A stretch of 64,000 bases of DNA from Prevotella amnii DSM 23384 = JCM 14753. GTDB taxonomy: Bacteria > Bacteroidota > Bacteroidia > Bacteroidales > Bacteroidaceae. The notes under the pieces were generated by a model. It was not told where the DNA came from and searched no databases. It saw only the letters and a program-made list of their open reading frames with translations. Below, piece after piece: positions 57,003 to 64,000 of the stretch (positions within the stretch are counted from its first letter, which is position 1; each line of letters starts with the position of its first letter). The position numbers were made by a program, and so were the translations under genes. Where the stretch lies: NCBI RefSeq assembly GCF_000378745.1, contig NZ_KB905265.1, positions 83,769 through 147,768 on the forward strand. Reading direction: 5' to 3'.

Positions 57003-58169
57003 TTATAATAACTTTTTTATTACTTTAGTCATACGTTGCAAACCTTCTATCATTGTTGCTCTTTGAGTGGCTATATTTATACGAAGGTATCCCTCTCCAT
57101 ACTTCTTGCTATACAATGTCCCTGAATTAATAAAAACGTGTGCTTCTTTTATTAATTGTTTAGAAAGAGTTTCTGCTTTAATGTTTAATGCTTCTATGTT
57201 AATCCATACAAGATATGTTCCTTCCAATCTTAAAACTTCTATCTGTGGTAATTCCTTTTTTAAAAAGTTTTTAAGAGTAACATAGTTGTTGTTTATATAT
57301 ACATTTAACTCTTTAAGCCAATCCTTGCTTTTGTTATAAGCAGCTTCTAAGGCAATGGGTGCAAAAGGATTAACATCGCATATTTCAAAGATATTTATAG
57401 CTCTATCTATTTTGTATCGTAAAGTTTGGTTCTTGCAAATAATATTTGCTATTTGAAGTCCTGCTATGTTAAAACTTTTAGTGGGAGAATTAAGAGTGAT
57501 ACAATTGTTTTGACAATTTTCATTAATAGCAGCAAAAGGTGTAAAAGTATATCCTGGCATTATAAGTTCACAATGAATTTCATCGCTTATAACCATTACG
57601 TCATGTTTAAGACATATAGTATTTATCTTTTCAAGCTCTTCTTTTGTCCATACACGTCCTGATGGATTATGTGGATTACATAACAAAAAAATAGTAGTCT
57701 TTTTATCAGCACATTTACTCTCAAAATCTTCCCAATCCATTACATAACTATCATCTTTTCGTCTTAAAGGTGTTTCTAACACTTCACATCCTTGATTCTT
57801 TATGCTAGAAAAGAAGCAGTTATATGCAGGACTTTGTATTAAAATCTTTTCTCCGGGCATTGTTAGTGCATAGATAGTAGCACTAATAGCAGGAACAACA
57901 CCTGTTGTATAAATTATCCAACTTTTATCTATAACCCAATCATGCTCTCTATTAAACCAGTTAATAATTGATTCATAGTAGCTCTCAGGCACAGATGTAT
58001 ATCCAAAAACTCCATGTTTTACACGTTCTTCTAATGCTTTTTGTATTTCAGGAGCTGCAAGAAAGTCCATATCAGCTACCCACATCGGAATTATATCCTT
58101 ATCACCTATTTCGTCCCATTTTACAGAATTAGTACCACGACGTATAATTTCCTTATCAAAGTTATACAT
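57003..58169 (-). CDS. PatB/MalY-type cystathionine beta-lyase
   Basis: A 388-residue PLP enzyme of fold type I that cleaves C-S bonds in cystathionine or cysteine conjugates. It opens with the branch-typical WADMDFLAAPEIQKALEERV, has LCNPHNPSGRVWTKEEL and the Schiff-base region SPTKSFNIAGLQ. The family includes E. coli MalY and B. subtilis PatB. It lies 28 bp after the DUF3737 gene in the same direction. Confidence 0.94.
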   Translation of the reverse strand: MYNFDKEIIRRGTNSVKWDEIGDKDIIPMWVADMDFLAAPEIQKALEERVKHGVFGYTSVPESYYESIINWFNREHDWVIDKSWIIYTTGVVPAISATIYALTMPGEKILIQSPAYNCFFSSIKNQGCEVLETPLRRKDDSYVMDWEDFESKCADKKTTIFLLCNPHNPSGRVWTKEELEKINTICLKHDVMVISDEIHCELIMPGYTFTPFAAINENCQNNCITLNSPTKSFNIAGLQIANIICKNQTLRYKIDRAINIFEICDVNPFAPIALEAAYNKSKDWLKELNVYINNNYVTLKNFLKKELPQIEVLRLEGTYLVWINIEALNIKAETLSKQLIKEAHVFINSGTLYSKKYGEGYLRINIATQRATMIEGLQRMTKVIKKLL

Positions 58170-58196
58170 ATCTTTTTATATAATTGTGTTATATTA

Positions 58197-59039
58197 TTAA
58201 CGAATAACTATTGTGGTTAATTTTTCTTTAGCATATTTATCATAAGTAACCTTACCTATTTTATCAGCAGAAATATATCCTGATATAGGGTTTTTTATTT
58301 CTGTAATAGCCCCTATAATATTTGCATTGATATTTTTAGAATCTTCGAAGCATCTATCGCAAGCAACATCGAAGGTACAATCTTCAAGAGTTATTCCGTT
58401 CATATAACAAAGAGGCTGCTCACCACTTATATGACATTGCACCATTTTTATGTTTTTACTATGCCAGCCTATGTATTCTCCATTTAGTTCAGAATTATAT
58501 ATTACAACGTTTTCACACTCCCAAAAAGCATCTTTAGTTTCTATCTTAGCATTATGTATTTCTACATTTTTACAGTATTGAAATACGTATTTAGCATCAG
58601 ATACCAAACCATCTACATAGATATTTTTAGAAAACATAAAGGGATAAGTTCCCTCGTGTAAAAGCACATTATGTAGTTTTAATCCGTCAACCTTCCAAAA
58701 AGTTTCATCAGCATCATTTATTTTCACATTATCTAATTTAAGATTTTTCATCTCACGAAAAAACTTAGGACCATCAATAATGCTATCTTTCATTACCATA
58801 TTATTAGAATACCAAATGGCTGAACGTGATTCTTCTGCAAAATAACAATTAGTAATTACGCTTTTATCTACATGCCACCAAGGGTATTTACCGTAAAATT
58901 TAGATGCATTACATTCTATATTTTTACAAAATTTAATTCCAGATTCTCCATCAATAATTTCTATATTTTCAAGTCGTGTGTTCTCAATACCAAATAGAGG
59001 ACGCTCGCCTTTAAACGTTTTGTTTTTTATTAAATCCAT
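58197..59039 (-). CDS. DUF3737 family beta-helix protein
   Basis: A 280-residue protein made of short repeats of the form 'I..C.I...' over its whole length, pointing to a right-handed beta-helix. The start KTFKGERPLFGIENTRLENI and the WHVDKSVITNCYF block are family typical. DUF3737 has no known function and no signal peptide is seen here, so it is probably cytosolic. It precedes patB as an operon partner. A -7 element TAACTTTG is at 59141-59148. Confidence 0.92.
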   Translation of the reverse strand: MDLIKNKTFKGERPLFGIENTRLENIEIIDGESGIKFCKNIECNASKFYGKYPWWHVDKSVITNCYFAEESRSAIWYSNNMVMKDSIIDGPKFFREMKNLKLDNVKINDADETFWKVDGLKLHNVLLHEGTYPFMFSKNIYVDGLVSDAKYVFQYCKNVEIHNAKIETKDAFWECENVVIYNSELNGEYIGWHSKNIKMVQCHISGEQPLCYMNGITLEDCTFDVACDRCFEDSKNINANIIGAITEIKNPISGYISADKIGKVTYDKYAKEKLTTIVIR

Positions 59040-59140
59040 TATTTTATAGTGTGTTTATATAGGAAGATGTTGTTACTGATTAATAATCATGAAACACATA
59101 TATTTTTTTTAATATTTATGTGATAATTTATTTTTAATGG

Positions 59141-59253
59141 CAAAGTTATAGTTTTTTATTTAAAAAACGCATAAAGATAGTTTTTCTATGCTGTTTTTGT
59201 TAAAAGTCATAGCTATAAATATGACATACTTTTAAAAATTATACTTACTTTTG
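59141..59253. promoter_or_regulatory. Divergent -7 elements for DUF3737-patB and the LtaS-like gene
   Basis: TAACTTTG on the minus strand (59141-59148) and TACTTTTG on the plus strand (59246-59253) in a 238 bp gap. The plus element is 24 bp before the ATG. The -33 boxes are not clear. Nothing else was seen in the gap. Confidence 0.45.
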
Positions 59254-59277
59254 TAGGTGGAAAATTATATGTAAAAA

Positions 59278-61347
59278 ATGGCTAACATAAGTACATTCAA
59301 ACAAAACCCTATTTTTTTTATTGTAAGCAATTTCCTAAAACTTTATATCTTTTTAGGTTTATTGCTTCGTATAACATTAATGATAACAGCTCCAAGCGAT
59401 GCTTCATTTTGTTTTTTTGAAATACTGCGTAGTATAGGGTTAGGATTACTTTCTGACATTGGGACATGTTTGCTGCTATTAATTCCTTTATTTGTGCTTT
59501 ATCCTATGCTGAATGAAGCAAAATATAATAAGATAGCAGGAGTATGTATAGAGGCATTACTTATTATATGTTTCGCTTATAGTTTTTGGCATAAAAATAT
59601 TTTTTACGAATATGGTGGTGTTGTTCCTAATATAGCACAGATATTGTTAGGTTGGAAAGTTTTTAGTTTTTCTATACGCTTTTTTATTCCTAAGATACGC
59701 TTATTATGGCGTAGCTGTTCTTTATATTTTTCTTGGATATTATATGTGGGATTATTATTTTTTATATCAATAGGTGAATATCTTTTTTGGGAAGAATTTG
59801 GTGTTAGATATAATTTTATAGCTGTTGATTATCTTATATATACTAATGAGGTTATAGGTAACATTATGGAATCATACTCTATTATTCCTGTAATAATTAC
59901 CGTTATAGTATGTTCTTTAGGTATTATATGGTTGCAATCCAGAAAGGCTCACTTTAAGCTAGAACGTCTTTATAATGTTAAGACTCTTTGCTTTCATATA
60001 ATATATTTTATCCTTTCCGTGTTAGTGGGTTGGGGTATATTAACAGCTATAGACCCTATAACGGCTAAAAACCATTATGTTGATCAGATAGGACGTAACG
60101 GTATAGACTGTTTTGTACGTGCTTTCTTTAATAATACTCTTGAATATAATAAGTTTTATACAATGCTTCCCGAGAAAGAGGTTAAGCGCAATTATTATAA
60201 GTTAGCAGATTTAAATGCAAATGGAGAAAAAGAATTAAGTACTAAAGGTGTATCACAATTAAAAAATATTGTATTAATTACTGTAGAAAGTCTTAGTGCC
60301 GATTTTCTTACCCGATATGGTAATAAGCAGAGTATTACACCTAACCTTGATGTATTGATGACAAAAAGTCTTGTTTTAGACAGTTTGTTTGCCAATGGTA
60401 ACCGCACTGTGCGCGGCTTAGAGGCTTTGTCTTTATGTATACCGCCTGTGTCTGGGGAAAGTATTATAAAACAAAAAAACAACAGAATGGGCAATCTTTC
60501 TGTTGGAGCACAGCTTAAGAAGCTCGGTTATACTGTACAATTTATGTACGGAGGAGATAGCTATTTTGATAATATGAGCAATTTCTTTTCAAATAATGGA
60601 TATGAAATAATAGATCGTAAAAATATTGATCCTGCAAAGATTACTTTTGCAAATATATGGGGAGTATGCGATGAAGATATGTTTAACAAAAGCCTTGAGG
60701 TATTTGATAAAGATGCTGCTAAAGGCAAACCTTTCTTTGCCCAGATAATGACTACAAGCAATCATCGCCCTTATACATACCCAAAAGGCAAAATAAAATA
60801 TGATGGTAACATTCATTGTCGTGAGGCTGCAGTAAAATACACAGATTATGCTATCGGCAAATTTATATCTGATGCTACTCATAAATCATGGTTTAAGAAT
60901 ACTGTCTTTATCATTATAGCAGACCACTGTGCCTCAAGTGCAGGTAGTACCTCTTTACCTATTGATAAATACCATATTCCTTGTTTAATTTATTCTCCTA
61001 ATTTTATTCGTCCAAAGGTAATTTCTACCCTTTGTTCACAAATTGATGTTATGCCTACTGTCATGGCTATGTTACGATTACATGTTAAAGTGCGCTTTAC
61101 AGGACAAGATATATTTTCTCCTTTATATAAGCCACGTGCTTTCATGGCTACTTATCAAGATTTAGGCTATTTAGAGAATGATAAGCTAACGGTATTGTCT
61201 CCTGTAAAGAAAATACGGCAATATGCTGTAAAATATAAAAAAGGCGAAGAGGCTAAAGAGTATCTCTTATCACAACAAGATTTACCACTCTTAAAGAAAG
61301 CACAGAGCTATTATCAGTATATAAATCTTTATTTAAAACGAAAGTAG
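59278..61347 (+). CDS. LTA synthase family phosphotransferase (sulfatase superfamily)
   Basis: A 689-residue membrane enzyme. Five helices (to about 260) precede an extracytoplasmic domain with NIVLITVESLSADFLTRYG, the nucleophile Thr377 in GNRTVRGLEA, and the metal-site region IIADHCASSAG. LtaS proteins polymerise glycerol phosphate in Gram-positives; in Bacteroidota the acceptor is unknown, as lipoteichoic acid is absent. It is followed by a PAP2 phosphatase gene, suggesting joint action on envelope phospho-groups. Confidence 0.9.
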   Translation: MANISTFKQNPIFFIVSNFLKLYIFLGLLLRITLMITAPSDASFCFFEILRSIGLGLLSDIGTCLLLLIPLFVLYPMLNEAKYNKIAGVCIEALLIICFAYSFWHKNIFYEYGGVVPNIAQILLGWKVFSFSIRFFIPKIRLLWRSCSLYFSWILYVGLLFFISIGEYLFWEEFGVRYNFIAVDYLIYTNEVIGNIMESYSIIPVIITVIVCSLGIIWLQSRKAHFKLERLYNVKTLCFHIIYFILSVLVGWGILTAIDPITAKNHYVDQIGRNGIDCFVRAFFNNTLEYNKFYTMLPEKEVKRNYYKLADLNANGEKELSTKGVSQLKNIVLITVESLSADFLTRYGNKQSITPNLDVLMTKSLVLDSLFANGNRTVRGLEALSLCIPPVSGESIIKQKNNRMGNLSVGAQLKKLGYTVQFMYGGDSYFDNMSNFFSNNGYEIIDRKNIDPAKITFANIWGVCDEDMFNKSLEVFDKDAAKGKPFFAQIMTTSNHRPYTYPKGKIKYDGNIHCREAAVKYTDYAIGKFISDATHKSWFKNTVFIIIADHCASSAGSTSLPIDKYHIPCLIYSPNFIRPKVISTLCSQIDVMPTVMAMLRLHVKVRFTGQDIFSPLYKPRAFMATYQDLGYLENDKLTVLSPVKKIRQYAVKYKKGEEAKEYLLSQQDLPLLKKAQSYYQYINLYLKRK

Positions 61348-61418
61348 TATTTATGAAAACCTCTTTAGCTCTTTTATTTTATAATAAACTTTATATATAA
61401 TAAAAAATTGCGTTTTGC

Positions 61419-62099
61419 ATGGGAAATATTATTTATATGTTAGACCATTATGATAAAGTCCTTATGCTTTATCTCAACTTTGATGGTGGTGTAATGATTG
61501 ATAACATTTGGAAATTATTCTCATTACCTATTATATGGCTTCCTTTAGCCATTATGTTTCTTTTTGGTTTAATACGTCATCATGTTCCTTTTACCACCAT
61601 TCTGTTAGTTATAGTCTTTTTTGCTTTAGCAGTAGGACTGTCAGACTTTATATCCTCAGGACTTATCAAGCCTTTTTGTGCAAGACTTCGTCCTTCTCAT
61701 TGCATAACTATTTGTAATAAGCTACATTATGTAGATGGTTATCGTGGAGGAGAATTTGGCTTTGTCTCAAGTCATGCTGCCACCACCTTTAGCATCTTCA
61801 CTTTTATTAGTTTGTTACTACATAAAAAACGTATCACTTTTCCCTTGCTCTTTTTAACCATTTGCATCTGCTATTCTCGCATTTATTTAGGAGTGCATTA
61901 CCCCGGTGATATTCTATGTGGAGCAATTGTAGGAATATCTATGGGGGGAACATCTTACTTAGGACTTATTTATGTGTATCGTGTGAGTAATATCTTACCT
62001 TATTATTTACTTGTAAGACGTGTTGAAAAAGAACTTTATTATACTATTTGGATAACATTATTCGCTCCCATTATCATTGGAATAGGTAATTCATATTAA
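61419..62099 (+). CDS. PAP2 family membrane phosphatase
   Basis: A 226-residue enzyme with six helices. The three acid-phosphatase motifs are KPFCARLRPSH, SSHAATTF and SRIYLGVHYPGD. Relatives dephosphorylate undecaprenyl pyrophosphate or lipid A. It lies 71 bp after the LtaS-like gene and ends before a terminator. Which lipid is used is not visible. Confidence 0.92.
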   Translation: MGNIIYMLDHYDKVLMLYLNFDGGVMIDNIWKLFSLPIIWLPLAIMFLFGLIRHHVPFTTILLVIVFFALAVGLSDFISSGLIKPFCARLRPSHCITICNKLHYVDGYRGGEFGFVSSHAATTFSIFTFISLLLHKKRITFPLLFLTICICYSRIYLGVHYPGDILCGAIVGISMGGTSYLGLIYVYRVSNILPYYLLVRRVEKELYYTIWITLFAPIIIGIGNSY

Positions 62100-62120
62100 A
62101 ACTTTTCACATATAAAAAGA

Positions 62121-62149
62121 TAAGAGGACGTAAAAAATACGCCCTCTTA
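62121..62149. terminator. Bidirectional terminator between PAP2 and mdh genes
   Basis: Arms taagaggacgta and tacgccctctta pair with one mismatch around aaaaa. T-rich flanks lie on both sides of the convergent genes. Confidence 0.72.
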
Positions 62150-62175
62150 ACTTCTTACTATATATATCTATATTT

Positions 62176-63162
62176 TTACAAATTTGGGTTCATTTCCTTC
62201 CACTTATCAATAGATGGAATGATACCTAAAGTGATAATTTCCTCACGCATTTTGCAAAGATGCTTATAAGATGCTTCCAAAGCAGCAACTTCTTCAGAAG
62301 TACCTGTAGGTTCTGTAAAATGAACTCCTGTCTTATCTATCGTAGTAGGCATAGCCATCATTACATTCTTAAACTTTTCGTTATTTACATAACAACCTGC
62401 TGGCAATGTAAATTTATCTCCACCCATAGCTGCTTCTATCATCTTAACAGAACAGTAAGCTGGGCTTTGGAACGAACTACGACCACGGAGCTTAATAATA
62501 TTAGAACCACCCTGAGTAGTACGCTGTTTTATTTCAGCCCACTTCTCCTGAGAAAGTCCTTTTTCTGATAATGGTGTACCATCAATAGTAACCTTAGATG
62601 CAAATACAGCCATCTGCTCACCATGACCACCATATGTGTGGGCACCCTGAACCTTATCTTGCTGAACACCGAACTCTTCAGCAAGAGCTTGTTGAAGTCG
62701 TGTAGAATCAAGAGCTGCAAGAGATGTTAGCTGATTTGGTTTTAGACCTGAATGGATTAAAGTAGTAAGAGCTGTAACGTCTGCAGGATTAAAAATAACA
62801 ACAACATGCTCTACGTTAGGGCAATATTTCTTAATGTTATCCCCAAAATCGGCAGCTATCTGGCAATTGCCTTTTAAAAGATCTTCACGAGTCATACCTT
62901 CTTTACGTGGAGCTCCACCTGAAGAAATTATATACTTAGCACCTGTAAAGGCCTTCTCAGGGTCAGTAGTGTAGCTAAGATTTGCACCAGCAAAAGCACA
63001 TTGACACATTTCTTCATAAACACCATGTACTCCAGGCTCATAAATGTCGTAAAGGCATACATTAGGTGTTAAACCAAGAGTGAGCACACTCTGTACCATG
63101 TTTGAGCCGATCATACCACCAGCACCTACGATGACAAGTTTGTCGTTAGTTAAATAATTCAT
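62176..63162 (-). CDS. mdh: Malate dehydrogenase
   Basis: A 328-residue NAD-dependent enzyme linking oxaloacetate and malate. The NAD motif is VIVGAGGMIGSNM; LDSTR holds the substrate-pairing residues; catalytic His180 lies in HTYGGHGEQM. In Bacteroidales this form serves the reductive route to fumarate and succinate, which fits the aspartase nearby. A -7 element TACTTTTG is at 63213-63220. Confidence 0.95.
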   Translation of the reverse strand: MNYLTNDKLVIVGAGGMIGSNMVQSVLTLGLTPNVCLYDIYEPGVHGVYEEMCQCAFAGANLSYTTDPEKAFTGAKYIISSGGAPRKEGMTREDLLKGNCQIAADFGDNIKKYCPNVEHVVVIFNPADVTALTTLIHSGLKPNQLTSLAALDSTRLQQALAEEFGVQQDKVQGAHTYGGHGEQMAVFASKVTIDGTPLSEKGLSQEKWAEIKQRTTQGGSNIIKLRGRSSFQSPAYCSVKMIEAAMGGDKFTLPAGCYVNNEKFKNVMMAMPTTIDKTGVHFTEPTGTSEEVAALEASYKHLCKMREEIITLGIIPSIDKWKEMNPNL

Positions 63163-63384
63163 ACGTTATTTATATTATAAGTTTATATTTATAGTTGTGA
63201 ATAACTTTATCACAAAAGTAATAAAAAAAGGAGGAAGCACCATACATATACCCCTTTACTTAACGTTATTTTATGCAAAAAAATGAAGTTGGTAAGTGGG
63301 GTTAGCAAAATTGATGTTAGACAAAGAGGTTTTATATCGTTATACGACATATTTCATACAACGGAAAGACATATATTAATTACA

Positions 63385-63443
63385 AAAATAAATTATTTTT
63401 ATTGCATTTTCTTGTTATTTTTCCTATAAAAATAATTTATTTT
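63385..63443. repeat. AT-rich perfect inverted repeat
   Basis: Arms of 18 bp, exact reverse complements, around a 23 nt loop. A near copy of both arms is found at 31315-31360, far away in another intergenic region, so it may be a dispersed element. Confidence 0.6.
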
Positions 63444-63673
63444 TTATTTTTAAAGATAACCTTTTCTTGCGAAAAAGACTATTAATTGCTAAAAGAAAGG
63501 TTACCTATTACTCCCTCTAAGATATTACATATTAAAGGAAACAGATTTTAAAAGGCTAACACCTAAAGATAAACGCCAGCCCTAAACTTAAGATTAATAA
63601 AAGTTTTTATAGTACAACCATAAGATAATAAGCCCTCGTATAAGATAATAACCTGTTTTATTAAAAACAATAA

Positions 63674-63704
63674 AAGCCCTGATAAGAAAATCCTAACAGG
63701 GCTT
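63674..63704 (-). terminator. Hairpin downstream of the transposase gene
   Basis: Arms aagccctg and cagggctt, loop of 15 nt, lying 57 bp past the transposase stop. It could be a terminator within or beside the insertion sequence. Confidence 0.5.
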
Positions 63705-63760
63705 AACATATAGCATTATAATATTTTATAGAAACATATAAACCATTACTTAGTCGTCCC

Positions 63761-64000
63761 TTAAAAACTATATTTCAGCATAAAGTTTGTACTGACAAGC
63801 TTTATGCTGATTCTTTTTATAAGGCACAAAAGAGCTCTCATAGCTCTTTTGAAGTTATATGCTGCCGCAGCTAATAATACATTGATAGCATCTCCTTTCA
63901 CACCTTTATAAAAGTTGCGAGATAATCGGTGGTCTGCTTTAAGATGTCCTATTGTTGGTTCTATACCTGCTCGTTTACAAAATAGTTTGTGTTTCTTTTT
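63761..64000 (-). mobile_element. IS5-type transposase, C-terminal fragment at window edge
   Basis: The minus-strand frame covers the last 79 codons of a transposase and runs off the right edge. It reads KRAGIEPTIGHLKADHRLS, then GDAINVLLAAAAYNFKRAMR, the C-terminal part of the DDE domain (with its Glu) of IS5-family enzymes. The stop is at 63761. The terminal inverted repeat of the element could not be placed because the other end lies outside. Whether the element is intact cannot be judged. Confidence 0.85.

Larger units (their letters stand above)
63163..63760. other. Long AT-rich gap with inverted repeats
   Basis: About 600 bp without a gene. It holds the mdh -7 element (63213-63220), a perfect 18 bp AT-only inverted repeat (arms 63385-63402 and 63426-63443), a looser stem with taaccttttctt and agaaaggtta (about 63456-63509), and a GC-richer hairpin at 63674-63704. 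No open frame of note. Confidence 0.6.

Noticed and set aside
1..64000. CRISPR arrays, tRNA or rRNA genes
   Set aside because: No regularly spaced direct repeats and no tRNA-like TTC-loop sequences or rRNA segments were noticed on reading; a dedicated scan was not possible.

Overview
The window looks like a chromosomal segment of a low-GC member of the Bacteroidota, most likely order Bacteroidales and Prevotella-like. The reasons are family markers (DUF4492 ahead of cydA, DUF4290-murA-rimM-dxr-rseP, rpmB-rpmG-DUF4295, a DUF4294 protein, pyrK-pyrD), promoters of the Bacteroidetes type (-7 TAnnTTTG, -33 TTTG/TTG) and the near absence of Shine-Dalgarno sequences. No tRNA, rRNA or CRISPR array was found. 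One insertion sequence runs off the right edge.

Layout. 1-2.3 kb: cytochrome bd oxidase operon (minus). 2.4-7.4 kb: TolC/HlyD/two ABC-2 permeases, an export operon without its ATPase. 7.4-18.2 kb (minus): acidic-tail protein, pyrK-pyrD, and a tight run cysE > THUMP methyltransferase > DPP IV > purD > membrane protein > YqaA-like, then a tyrosine phosphatase. 18.4-22.9 kb (minus): ribosomal proteins L28/L33, DUF4295, pncC, tsaD, map, smpB, DMP19. 23.0-24.75 kb: a phosphoethanolamine transferase split by a run of nine Gs. 24.8-33.6 kb (minus): M20 peptidase, an iron/porphyrin locus (TonB receptor, RhtX-like MFS carrier, HemG) and a FecCD permease with its binding lipoprotein. 33.7-44.4 kb: housekeeping (FAD oxidoreductase, trmD, rseP, dxr, rimM, murA, DUF4290, tsaB, yicC, gmk, nadD). 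44.7-54.4 kb (plus): a nine-gene envelope operon with phosphoethanolamine transferase, two acyltransferases, a UbiA phosphoribosyltransferase, a HAD phosphatase, GtrA, a pair of paralogous membrane proteins and a GT2. 54.5-63.2 kb: aspartase, DUF4294, PatB lyase, DUF3737, LtaS-like enzyme, PAP2 phosphatase and malate dehydrogenase. 63.2-64 kb: AT-rich spacer and an IS5-type transposase fragment.

How the parts fit. Cytochrome bd, aspartase and malate dehydrogenase suit a microaerotolerant, fumarate-respiring anaerobe (inference). Three alkaline-phosphatase-superfamily phosphotransferases, a PAP2 enzyme and the 44.7-54.4 kb operon point to heavy remodelling of lipid A or surface glycans. The two observations I rate highest are the G9 tract that puts one phosphoethanolamine transferase out of frame, possibly phase variation, and the UbiA/HAD/GtrA/paralogue-pair set. 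The latter resembles the mycobacterial polyprenyl-phospho-ribose/arabinose route and may be an undescribed pentose-transfer system in this phylum.
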